Source of the DNA: Kovacikia minuta CCNUW1
GTDB lineage: Bacteria > Cyanobacteriota > Cyanobacteriia > Leptolyngbyales > Leptolyngbyaceae
Direction of reading: 5' to 3'
DNA: 64,000 bases
Assembly (NCBI RefSeq): GCF_020091585.1
Contig: NZ_CP083583.1
Coordinates: 1,143,796-1,207,795, forward strand
Part shown: positions 42,316 through 52,795 of the stretch, one piece after another
How positions within the stretch are numbered: the stretch's first letter is position 1
Layout: each line of letters opens with the position of its first letter
Made by a program: the position numbers and the translations under genes
Notes under the pieces: generated by a model
Told to the model about the DNA's origin: nothing
What the model saw: the letters and a program-made list of their open reading frames with translations, nothing else
The model's database searches: none

Positions 42316-45300
42316 ATGGTAGCGATTCCTGGTTACCAGGTGCTTGAAAAACTTTATGAAAGCGATCGATCCCTGATCTATCGGGCGCAGCGTGACCTAG
42401 ATCAAAAACCTGTGTTGTTGAAGGTGTTGCGGCAGGAGTACCCCTCCCCTGCCGCAGTTGCCCGCTTTCAGATGGAGTACGACATCCTCCATAGTTTGGA
42501 CCTGGAAGGCGTCATAAAAGCCTACGGGCTAGAGATTTATCAACAAAGCCCCGTTCTGGTGCTGGAGGATTTTGGCGGCAAATCCCTTTTGACCTGGCTC
42601 CACCAGCGAACGTTTGATCTGGAAGAGTTTCTGACACTGGCCATTCAAATCACCTCCATTCTGGGTGATATCCATCAGCACCAGATCATTCATAAGGACA
42701 TTAATCCGTCCAACATTGTGCTGAATCCCACCACCCGACAGGTGAAGCTGATTGACTTTGGAATCGCCACTGTCCTCCCCAGGGAAAACCCTACCCTGCA
42801 AAATGCCCATGTTTTGGAAGGAACTCTGGCTTATATGTCACCGGAGCAGACCGGACGGATGAACCGGGCTGTAGACTACCGCACTGATTTCTATTCCCTG
42901 GGAGCAACCTTTTATCAACTGTTGTGCGATCGCCTCCTGTTTGAAACAACCGATGCCCTCCAACTCGTTCATTGCCATATTGCTAAGCAACCCGTGCCAC
43001 CGCATCAGATTCCCGAAGCTGTCTCCAACATCGTCATGAAGCTTCTGGCAAAAAATGCTGAGGATCGGTATCAAAGTGCCTATGGCATTCGAGCAGACTT
43101 GCAAGAGTGCTTGAACCAACTCCAGCAAAACCAGTCAATTCAACCTTTCCCCTTAGGCCGCTGGGATATTTCCAGCACCCTCCAAATTCCTCAAAAGTTG
43201 TATGGCAGAGAGCGGGAAGTCGAGCGACTACTTGAGGTATTTGAGCGCATGACGGGGGAAGGGGAAAGGGGGAAGGGAGAAGAAACGAATCCTAATCTCC
43301 ACTCCCCACTCCCCACTCTCCCTCACAGCGCACTCATTCTCGTCTCTGGTGCTCCTGGCATTGGCAAGACAACTCTGGTTCAGGAACTCTATAAGCCCAT
43401 GTCGCGGCAACAGGGATACTTTATTGCGGGTAAGTATGGACAGCTTCAACGGAATGTTCCCTACTCCGCCCTGATTCAAGCCTTTGGGGAACTGGTTCGA
43501 GAGTTGCTGAGTGAATCTGAAGCTCAGGTTGCTGACTGGCGCACAAAGTTGCTGGTTGCATTAGGCGACAACGCCCAGGTTCTCATTGATGTCATTCCAG
43601 AGGTTGAACGAATCATTGGCAAACAACCAGCAGTCGTTGAACTTCCACTGGGGGAAGCACAAAACCGATTTCATTTTGTTTTAGAAAATTTCATTCGTGT
43701 TTTCACTCAAACTATTCGCAGAGATGGAGTTGAGCAAATTCATCCCCTGGTCATTTTTCTGGATGACTTGCAATGGGCAGATAGGGCATCTTTACAATTA
43801 ATTCAGCAATGGTTAACGGTCTTAAATGATCAGCATTTACTGATCATTGGTGCTTACCGAGACAATGAGGTTGATGCTGCCCACCCCCTTGCGCGATCGC
43901 TACAGGAAATCCAGCAGGCGGGGGGATTGATGCATTCCATTGTGCTCTCCCCATTAACCTTAGTAGATGTCAATTGTTTGCTCCAGGACACGCTGCATTG
44001 TCGTTCCGAGAAATCTCTCCCTTTAGCCGAATTAATCCTCCAAGAAAACAGCAGGCAATCCATTCTTTATTACAGAATTTCTCAGCTATCTGCACCAGAG
44101 AAACTTCATTCGCTTGAGTATCAACCAGGGAGAAATTAAAAACGAACCGACTAATTTAGAAATACAGAGAGGGAAAGCCTCCGAGCCTGCTTCGATTCAA
44201 AACTCAAAACTTAAAACTCAAAACTCTGTTCCCCCCTCCTGGGAATAGGATTTACACCAAATTCAAACGGCTGAACTGAGCGACAATGTTGTGGATCTGG
44301 TGCTGGATCGCATTCGAACCCTGCCTGCCGAAAGTCGGCAAGTTCTCGCTTTAGCCGCCTGTGTGGGGAACCAATTTGATCTAAAAACCCTGACTATCAT
44401 CAGTGCACAATCACCGATGGCAACAGCCGCCCACTTGAATTCAGCGATTCAGAAAAGTCTAATCACACCCCTCGGAGAGGATTATAAATATCTTGGGTTT
44501 TATCCTCAGACAGCAGAACTTGAACTGAATGTCATCTATCAGTTCTTGCACGATCGGATTCAGCAGGCAGCCTATTTCTGCATTCCAGAACACGATCGGG
44601 CATCCTACCATCTAAAAATTGGCCAACTGCTGCTGCAAGCAACACCAAAAGAGTTGTTAGAAAGCAAAATTTTTGAGATTGTTGATCACCTCAATCTGGG
44701 GATAGAATTCATTGATCAACCCGATCAGAAAAATGAGTTAGCCCGGTTGAATTTAATTGCAGGGCAGAAAGCAAAGGCAGCGATCGCCTATGAAGCGGCA
44801 TTGAACTATCTCAACCAGGGGCGATCGCTTTTAACACAAGATAGCTGGCAAACTAACTATGGGTTAACACTGGCAATATGTGAGTCAACCGCCGCTGCCG
44901 CTTACCTTGCAGGTGACTTTGCCCAGATGGAAGCAGGGGTTGAGGAAGTTCTTCACCATGCTAAAACAGCGTTAGAAAGAACGCAGGCTTATCTAGTCAA
45001 AATCCAAGCCTGCATTGCCCAAGAACAATTCATGTCAGCGATTCAAATTGCTCTGGGGGCACTTGCGTCATTTGGGATTCAGCTTCCTGCCCAACCCGAT
45101 CAGGACTGTATTTCCCAGGGGCTATCGGAAACAAAGTGCATTTTAATGGAAAGACAACCAGAGGAATTGGTTCAGCTACCGAGAATGACCGATCCCCATA
45201 AGTTGGCAGCAATGCAGATGATCTCCAGCGTTTGTACACCTACCTATTTCCTGGCACCCGATCTCTGGAAACTTATGGTGTTTCAGAAGATGCAGCTTTC

Positions 45301-48300
45301 AATTCAGTATGGGAATGCACCGGGTTCAGCCTTTGGATATGCAGACTATGGCATGATCCAGTGCGCGATCGAAGAAAATATGGATGCTGCTGATCAGTTT
45401 GCTCAACTGGCGGTAAACTTGCAATCGCAACTGAATGCGAAGGAGTTTTTTCCCAAAACATCCCTGCTGGTGAATATGTATCTCAGACACTGGCGAGAGC
45501 ATCTAAAAGAAACCCTCAATCCGTTATGGGAAGCCTACCAGTGCGGCTTGGAGACAGGGGATTTGGAGTATGCAACTTTCGCGATCGCGTTCCGTTTCTA
45601 CCATTCCTATTTAATGGGGCGAGAACTGTCTCCACTTGAGCAGGAAATCGCAAGTTACGAAGGGACGATCGCTCGATTCAGACAAACGCTTCCCCTGGCA
45701 TTAACTCAAATTTATCATCAGTCGGTTCTCAATCTAATGGGGCAGTCCGCGTGCCCCGATCAGTTAACGGGACGCAGCTATAACGAAGATGAAAATTTGC
45801 CCCAACTCCTTGCTAAAGACGACAAATATATTTTGTTTCATCTTTACTTCAATAAGTTACTCCTCGCCTACTTGTTCCAAAATGGGGAACAGGCAGCAGC
45901 CCATGCCGCAACCACCGATCGGCTTGTTGCTGAAGGCGCTATTGGGTTATTAGGGGTTCCTGTTTTCTACTTCTACGATTCGTTGGCTAGAATTGCTACC
46001 TTTGCTGATGCATCGCAACCGGAACAACAACAGATTTTGCAGAAGGTGAATGCCAATCAGCAGAAGATGCACCATTGGGCTGAGCGTGCTCCGATGAATT
46101 ATCTCCATAAGTTTTACCTGGTAGAAGCAGAACGGTATCGAATTTTGAACCAGAATGCAGAAGCTGCCGATGCCTACGATCGAGCGATCGACCTTGCCAG
46201 AGAAAACGAATACCTGAATGAAGAAGCCCTGGCAAACGACGTTAGCAGGTCGGTTCTACCTGGCCAACGGAAAAACAAAAATCGCTCGCACCTATTTGTT
46301 AGATGCTCGATACTGCTACCTCCGCTGGGGGGCAACTGCAAAAGTGACCGATCTGGATCAACGCTACCCGCAGTTTTTCGATCGCCTCCCCGAAAAAACC
46401 TTTAGAGTCACCAGCAGCCATTCCCCAACCTCCCCCACCGCCAGCAGTAGTACGGTTAGCACAGTCCTTGACCTGGCTGCATTAATGAAAGCGTCGCAAG
46501 CTCTGTCGGATGAAATTGTATTAGACAAACTTCTGACAAAATTGATGACGGTCTTGATGGAAAATGCGGGAGCGGAACGGGGATGTTTGCTCCTGGAAAG
46601 CAAGGGGCAATTACACATTGAAGCAAATGCTACTGTAGATCCCCATTGCATTTCAGTTCTACAGACAATTCCTGTGGAAAGTGAACCTGCAAAGGAATTG
46701 ATTTCTCTGGCGATCGTTCACTATGTCACCCGAACCCGTACCAGCGTTGTACTTAATGATGCCATTCAGGACAATCGCTTTAACCGGGATAGTTATATTC
46801 TCAAGCACCAACCAAAATCAATTCTTTGCACACCCTTATTACATCAGAGAAAGCTGTCTGGCATCCTATACCTGGAAAATAACCTGACAACAGACGCCTT
46901 TACACCAGAGCGGCTTGAGATTTTGCAACTCCTTTCAACTCAGGCTGCAATTGCCCTGGACAATGCCCAACTCTATAATCAGTTGGAATTGCGCGTACAG
47001 GAACGAACCCTGGAGCTAACCCAGGCAAACCATCAACTGCAAGCTGAGATTTTAGAACGCCAGCGATCGGAGCAAACCCTCCGGATGATTGTAGAAGGCA
47101 CGGCTCCAGTCGTCGGGGCAGATTTTTTCCGATCGCTGGTGCGTTCTCTGGCCCAGGCACTCAATGTTCGTTACGCGTTCATTAGTGAATGCATGGATGC
47201 ATTGCCAACCCGGGTGCGTAGCTTTGGCTTCTGGCAGGGAGATGGATTCGGCGACGAGTTTGAGTACGACCTGCACGGAACCCCCTGTGAGCGCATTATC
47301 AACAGCAGAGGCTGTCAGTGTTTTCCCGATCAGATCCAGTCCCGCTTTCCTGATGATGCAGACCTGAAAACCATGCAGGCACAAAGCTACGCTGGAATTG
47401 TATTACTGGACTCAACCGGAAACCTGTTAGGACATTTGGCCGTATTGGATGATAAACCCCTGGAAAATGAATCTCGCACGCGGGCAGTGTTGGAGATTTT
47501 CGCAGCCCGTGCTGCGGCTGAAATGGAGCGCAAACAAGCAGAAGATGCCCTCCGAGTTTCTGAGACAAAATTTTCGACTGCTTTTCAATCCTCTCCCGAT
47601 GCCATCACCATCAGTACCCTCAAAGATGGATGCTACATCGAAGTCAATGACAGTTGTCTGCGAATGCTCGGTTATAGCCGTGCAGAAATGCTTGGACGAA
47701 GTGCCCCAGAATTAAAAGTTTGGGCAGAACCCCAGGATCGGGACTCTATTACGCAACGCTTGCAACAGCAAGGAAGTGTGACCAATCTAGAAATCAAACT
47801 GCGCCGCAAATCGGGTGAAATCTTTCCTGCCCTGTTTTCAGCCGAGGTGATTCATTTAGAAGAGGAACCCTGTCTGTTAGCCGTTGCGGCTGATATTACC
47901 ATGCTCAAGCAAGCGGAAAAAGCACTGGAACGGTTAGCAGAAATTGGCGAACTCGCAGCCATGATTGTTCACGAAGTCCGCAATCCATTAACCACGATTT
48001 CGATGGGCTTAAATGCGTTTAAAAAACTACATCTCTCAGAGCGGTTTCAGGAGTATCTTTCCCTGTCCTTAGACGAAGCCGATCGCCTTCAACGCCTGCT
48101 CAATCAGATTCTTCTCTATTCCAGACCGCAAGCCCTCCAACGATCGCAGCTAGAGTTAAACCCGTTCATTTCCGAAACGTTAACCACCTTAAGGACCATT
48201 CCTGCTGCTGCTGGGAAATCCCTGCAATTGATCGCTGCCAATGAACCTGTAACCGTATTAGCCGATCGCGATAAATTGAAGCAGGTTTTAATTAATATCG

Positions 48301-48608
48301 TCACGAATGCCTGTGAAGCAGTCAGCGAAGGGGAAGTGATCACCGTCCAGCTCCAAAAACGTGCGCCTGAGCAGATTCAGATTCGGGTTCATAACGGAGG
48401 TGCCCCCATTCCTGCGGATGTTTTGCCAAAGCTAACCAGACCCTTCTTTACCACAAAAGCGAGTGGAACAGGTCTGGGGTTGGCGATCGTCCAGCGGATT
48501 GTTCAAGCCCACGATGGCGAATTTCGGATCGAATCATCGGCAGCAACGGGAACCATCGTCACAATCCAACTACCCTTAGCACCAGAAGTGGCAGATCAGC
48601 TCGGATGA
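42316..48608 (+). pseudogene. Hybrid Ser/Thr kinase-AAA-GAF-PAS histidine kinase, three breaks
   Basis: Paralogue of the 35331 gene over the kinase (IIHKDINPSNIVLN, KLIDFGIA), ATPase (SGAPGIGKTTLVQEL, VIFLDDLQWADRAS), TPR-like and first GAF regions. It then differs: a second GAF, a PAS domain (FQSSPDAITISTLKDGCYIE) and a histidine kinase (MIVHEVRNPLTTISMGLNAF with the phospho-His; GTGLGLAIVQRIVQ ATP lid) replace the phosphatase. Breaks: a frame slip near 44045, an in-frame TAG at 44246-44248, and a frame slip near 46235. Reconstructed length is about 2095 residues. The pieces alone cannot give a full kinase relay. ATG 42316 is chosen by alignment with the paralogue. Confidence 0.9.
43252..43322. 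repeat. Heptamer-type repeats inside the second kinase gene
   Basis: gggggaaggggaaaggggga-type units and ccactccccactccccactc form complementary arms in the linker between kinase and ATPase domains (TGEGERGKGEETN...SPLPTLPHS). It is the same place as the repeats at 36282-36419 in the first gene, although the two arrays differ in sequence. Confidence 0.75.
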
Positions 48609-48757
48609 TTCCAAACCCTTTCAAAATGGGGGGTTGAGTTGGTTCTTGATTGCACGTTTATTGGTTACGGTAAACCAAAGAATGACAAGAAATATTGAAT
48701 AAAACTAACCAGGGGAGGCGAAAAAGGTAATCCCTAGAGCATCGGTACAGTATTTCG

Positions 48758-48824
48758 AGAAACCGGGTTTCTGGTGAGGATATTCAGCGAAAATTGAGCA
48801 TCTCACAGCAGAAACCCGGTTTCT
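48758..48824. repeat. Paired AGAAACCCGGTTTCT palindromes
   Basis: AGAAACCGGGTTTCT (48758-48772) and AGAAACCCGGTTTCT (48810-48824) are 15-base palindrome-like words lying in the gap before the convergent cyclase gene. Together they could form one long stem. Two more copies are at 50361-50375 and 50411-50425 with nearly the same spacing, so this is a repeated two-arm element. The 48609-48865 gap holds nothing else. Confidence 0.7.
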
Positions 48825-48865
48825 GTACCGGCGTTCTAGTGGGCTAGGCAGAGCGTTTAGTCCGT

Positions 48866-49966
48866 TTATTGATATACACTCAGTCCGTCGGCCTCGTCTA
48901 GCATCTGCTCTAAGGATGTAGTCGCATCGACCTGGCAAGTCGCTAAACCAATACTCATTGACAATTGATAGGTGCTGCCCAAGGTCTGATTAAATGTGTT
49001 GATATTGTCCTGCAACCGCTCAATCATTCCATCGGGTTTTTCGCAATTTGGGATAAAAACAGCGAACTCATCCCCCCCCAGGCGTGCTAAAACATCTGAG
49101 CCCCGAAACGTTGTTTGCAGAACTCGGGCAGCATCCCCGATTAAGCGGTTTCCCACCTCATGTCCTTGCAGGTCATTGACCTGTTTTAAGCCATCCAGGT
49201 CGATAAACAGGAGACAGACTGAGGTATTCATGCGACCGGCAAGTTTGAGTTGTTGCTCGACTAGCAAAAGAAACCCTCGGCGATTATGTAAGCCTGTTAA
49301 CTCATCCGTAATTGAGAGCCGTCTCACCTCTGCTTCCGCTGCTTGACGTTCAAGCATCTCTGCTCGCAGGCTGATATTGGCGAATTCTAACTCAGCTGTG
49401 CGGCTCTGTACTCGTTGCTCAAGCTCTGTGTAAACGCGCACATTTTCAATGGCGACAGCCGTTGTATCTGCTAGAGCCTGAAGAACTTCCACTTCTTCGT
49501 AATTGGGTTGATGGCGTTCAGCCCAGTACACGCCGATCGCGCCGATCGGATCGATCGTTCGAATGGGCACCATGGCTAAGCTTCTGACAAACGTGGGTTG
49601 ATAGGCAGCCGCAGGAATTCGTTCATCCCCATAAATATTTTCAATAATAGCTGGCTGCCGATTTTGCATCACCCAACCCCCAATACAAATCTTCAACGGA
49701 AACCGTTGTCCTTTCCAGAGGGGAGAGATTGCGTGCTCATCGGCATAGAAACACTCATCCTTGTCCTTTAAAACAAAGCTGGCACCATCGGACTGGGTTA
49801 ACTCCCGCGCTGCCACTCGGACAATTGCCATAATGTTCTCAAGTGTACGAGCCAGGGAAAGTTCTTGAACAACCTGAAGTAGGCGCTTGATTATCCAAGA
49901 ATGGAATGATGGGCAGGGGGCAGGAGCAGAGTTAGAAGAGGGTGAAGCAAAAGAATTCATAGGCAT
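48866..49966 (-). CDS. GAF-GGDEF diguanylate cyclase
   Basis: About 366 residues from ATG 49966 (AGGA six bases upstream). A GAF sensor (residues about 20-180: GASFVLKDKDECFYADEHAI, FPLKICIGGWVMQNRQPAII) is followed by a coiled coil and a GGDEF domain. The active-site motif is LARLGGDEFAVF, intact, and the inhibitory site RGSD stands five residues before it. It should make cyclic di-GMP under product control. The C-terminus ends early (DEADGLSVYQ); a one-base slip there would restore a usual VYINKRTKR tail, so a small indel near 48890 is likely. Confidence 0.9.
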   Translation of the reverse strand: MPMNSFASPSSNSAPAPCPSFHSWIIKRLLQVVQELSLARTLENIMAIVRVAARELTQSDGASFVLKDKDECFYADEHAISPLWKGQRFPLKICIGGWVMQNRQPAIIENIYGDERIPAAAYQPTFVRSLAMVPIRTIDPIGAIGVYWAERHQPNYEEVEVLQALADTTAVAIENVRVYTELEQRVQSRTAELEFANISLRAEMLERQAAEAEVRRLSITDELTGLHNRRGFLLLVEQQLKLAGRMNTSVCLLFIDLDGLKQVNDLQGHEVGNRLIGDAARVLQTTFRGSDVLARLGGDEFAVFIPNCEKPDGMIERLQDNINTFNQTLGSTYQLSMSIGLATCQVDATTSLEQMLDEADGLSVYQ

Positions 49967-50043
49967 ATCTCTTCCTAGCAAGTAGGGAGACTTTAAAGGC
50001 TAAAAACAACGGGACGGGTTAAGTCCCATCTATCCTTCATCAA

Positions 50044-50538
50044 AGACTTACATACAATAATAAAGTCTTTATTAAAACTACCAAATGTGGAATATACGGA
50101 TGCGAGGGTAAAATTTGTTTTCCTTTTGTTCTGGTATGAAATTAATATTTCTCAGCGAGTCGGGAGCAGGATGTTATTTCTCAGCGAGTCCCTAAGTTGT
50201 AAAACCTCAAGCGAGGTAAAAAACCGGGAACGAGTACGGTACATCGAAGACATTAGCACCATACTCCATCGTCCACCGCTGTTAGAACGGGTTTTTGCCA
50301 CTCCCATCTATGTTGCATTAAAGGCTTACTCACATCTTGCACCATTCTCAACAAGGGCAGAGAAACCGGGTTTTTAAACCAAATATCAAGGGTTTCACGC
50401 ATTCATTCTCGCAAGAAACCCGGTTTCTAAGACTGCTGCAAAATCTCAGCTTACGTACAATAGTAAAGTCTCCATTAAAACGACCAAATCTAGAATATAC
50501 AGAGGCGAGGGTAAAAAACTTTTCTTTTTGGTCTGAAA
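50044..50538. repeat. Direct repeat of ~95 bp flanking a palindrome pair
   Basis: 50044-50140 (acttacatacaataataaag...cggatgcgagggtaaaa) and 50450-50538 (cttacgtacaatagtaaagt...agaggcgagggtaaaa) are about 80 percent alike by eye. They sit on both sides of the palindromes at 50361-50425 in the 690-base gene-free region before the REC-kinase gene. No coding potential is seen. A short word, ggatgttatttctcagcg at 50168, recurs at about 19190. Confidence 0.6.
50361..50425. repeat. Second pair of AGAAACC(C/G)GGTTTCT palindromes
   Basis: AGAAACCGGGTTTTT (50361-50375) and AGAAACCCGGTTTCT (50411-50425) repeat the two-arm layout at 48758-48824. The spacing is 50 bases against 52. They lie between the two ~95-bp direct repeats. 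Confidence 0.65.
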
Positions 50539-50659
50539 TAGAACAAAGATTAAGAACTGTGACTATCACAAAATATTAACGGTCCAAACCTTTCATCCTT
50601 AATTTCGAGGAGGATGCCATCGGCTATAAGGAGAAAGGTACCAAACAGTGATTTAACCA

Positions 50660-52645
50660 ATGCGGTTTTTAGTGATTGATAATGACTCCCACCAACGGTG
50701 GTTAATTTCGAGGGAATTACGGCGCGAGTTTTCCCAGGCAGAAGTGAACGAAATTATTGATACAGATAGTTTAGAGCAAGCTTTAACGGTTGGTAATTTT
50801 GACCTTGCCGTCACAGATTATCAACTGCACTGGAGTAATGGCTTAGAGATTGTTCGATTGCTTAAAGAGCGTTATCCCGATCGCCCGGTCATTATGTTTA
50901 CCGACACAGGTAACCAGGAAATTGCGGTTGAAGCCATGAAAAGTGGCTTGGATGACTACATTCTTAAATCTCCTAAGCACTACCCCCACTTACGTGCCTC
51001 TGTGCGATCCGCCGTAGAGCGTGCCTCAGAGCGGCGTCAAACAGCGACATTAGAGGGGCAGTTGCGATCGTTGCTGGAACAGCACAGCCTTGGCGTTTTC
51101 CAGGTCATTCCGAGCGATCGATTCCTGGAAACAAATGATGCCTTACTGCAAATCCTGGCGGTCAGGTCGATGGAAGAGGCGCAAACCAGTGAATTTTACC
51201 GATTTTTATCCCATCAGGGGAATCTCGGCCAGGGGCAACACCGCAAACAAGAGCTTCTACTACATCGGGAAAATGGGGAAACATTTTGGGGGTTGCTCAG
51301 CGAAACGTTAACCACCATTGAGGGAACAACGGTCATTGCTGGGTTGCTGGAAGATATTACTCCGCGCAAACAGCTAGAAGAATCACTCAGACGCTATGCC
51401 AGCCGGTTAGAAACTCTACGGCAATTAGACCGCTCGATCCTGCAAAACCTGTCTCCTGCTGAAATTGCTCATCTGGCACTGCAAGCAACAGCTCCCCTGA
51501 TTCAATGTCAATTACTGGATATCACCCTTTTTAACTCGGAGTTGCAAGAAGTTACCGTATTAGCCGCCCAAACCAGCGAAGGGATTCGGTTAAACAGCGG
51601 ACAGCGCTTCTCGTTTGAGGAGTATGGCGCGATCGACCAACTGCAACGGAACGAAGCGGTGATTATTAATGATCTGTCCGAGTTAGATAACCCCTCCCCT
51701 CTGATGCAACAGTTTGCGGCTCAGGGCATTCGCTCGATTGCCCGCCTGCCAATCCGAGTACAGGACGAATTGATTGGTTCTCTGAAACTGGCATCCATTC
51801 AACCTCACGCTTTTACCCAGGAGGATACGGATATTGCCCAAGAATTAGTGAGTCAGATGGCGATCGCCATCCAACAATCCCAGTTACGGCAGGAGCTTCA
51901 GCAATATGCAGAGCATTTGGAACAGGAAGTCCAACGCCGCACCCAAGAACTTGAAACAACCAACAGCGATCTGGAATCGTTTGTCTATTTGGTTTCCCAT
52001 GATTTGCGCGAACCGCTACGGGCCATTCAGGCTTACAATCAAATTCTTTTGGAAGACCATCTACACCAACTGGATCAGGAAGGCAAGCTCTGCACCCAGC
52101 GGATTGCAGAAAATGCTGTACGAATGAGTAAGCTGATTCAAGATCTCCTGGAGTACAGCCGTTTAGGGAGAATTGAACTGCCATTACAGCCTGTTAATTT
52201 GAGCCAACTGATTCACGAAATCCTAAACCAACTAAAACTGGAGCTTGACCAACGACAGGTGCAGGTGAGGTTAGAAGACCCGCTGCCAATGCTCAAGGGA
52301 CACTACCCTACCCTATTGCAAATCATCACCAACCTGCTAACGAACGCAATCAAATTTGTGCGCCCAACCCTTCAACCTCAAGTCCGAATTTGGGCAGAAC
52401 CTTCTGGGCAGTTCCTTCGGTTATGGGTTGAAGATAATGGAATTGGCATTGATCCCCAGTACCACGATCGTATTTTTCAGGTATTTGAACGGTTGCATAG
52501 TTTAGAAATTTATCCCGGCACTGGCGTTGGGTTGGCCATTGTCCAGAAAGGCATTGAGCGGATGGGTGGACGAGTCGGTGTAGAGTCGGGATTAGATCAG
52601 GGAAGCCGCTTTTGGATTGAGTTGCCAAAAATTGAATCGACGTAA
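50660..52645 (+). CDS. REC-PAS-GAF histidine kinase
   Basis: An intact 661-residue signalling protein. An N-terminal receiver (FLVIDNDSHQ; phospho-Asp in DLAVTDYQLHWSNG; Lys in YILKSPKHY) is followed by a PAS-like segment (about 130-240), a GAF domain (about 265-410, LETLRQLDRSILQNLSPAEI) and a histidine kinase core with VYLVSHDLREPLRAIQAYNQ (phospho-His), an N-box TNLLTNAIKF and G-box VGLAIVQKGIERMGG. The receiver in front of the kinase suggests that another kinase tunes it. Phytochrome-like end kinases have this H-box. It is followed by a paralogous gene at 52796. Confidence 0.92.
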   Translation: MRFLVIDNDSHQRWLISRELRREFSQAEVNEIIDTDSLEQALTVGNFDLAVTDYQLHWSNGLEIVRLLKERYPDRPVIMFTDTGNQEIAVEAMKSGLDDYILKSPKHYPHLRASVRSAVERASERRQTATLEGQLRSLLEQHSLGVFQVIPSDRFLETNDALLQILAVRSMEEAQTSEFYRFLSHQGNLGQGQHRKQELLLHRENGETFWGLLSETLTTIEGTTVIAGLLEDITPRKQLEESLRRYASRLETLRQLDRSILQNLSPAEIAHLALQATAPLIQCQLLDITLFNSELQEVTVLAAQTSEGIRLNSGQRFSFEEYGAIDQLQRNEAVIINDLSELDNPSPLMQQFAAQGIRSIARLPIRVQDELIGSLKLASIQPHAFTQEDTDIAQELVSQMAIAIQQSQLRQELQQYAEHLEQEVQRRTQELETTNSDLESFVYLVSHDLREPLRAIQAYNQILLEDHLHQLDQEGKLCTQRIAENAVRMSKLIQDLLEYSRLGRIELPLQPVNLSQLIHEILNQLKLELDQRQVQVRLEDPLPMLKGHYPTLLQIITNLLTNAIKFVRPTLQPQVRIWAEPSGQFLRLWVEDNGIGIDPQYHDRIFQVFERLHSLEIYPGTGVGLAIVQKGIERMGGRVGVESGLDQGSRFWIELPKIEST

Positions 52646-52795
52646 AGCTTTTTCTCTGGAACAGGGGAACCAAATCTCCCCATGAACGGTTAACAAACTC
52701 TTAAATTCCAGGAGAGCTATTTAAACATTAAGCTGTTTGGAGTTTGATTAGGGAATGCTAAAGTAACCCCCGTCATTTCCTCATTTGCTCCCTAG

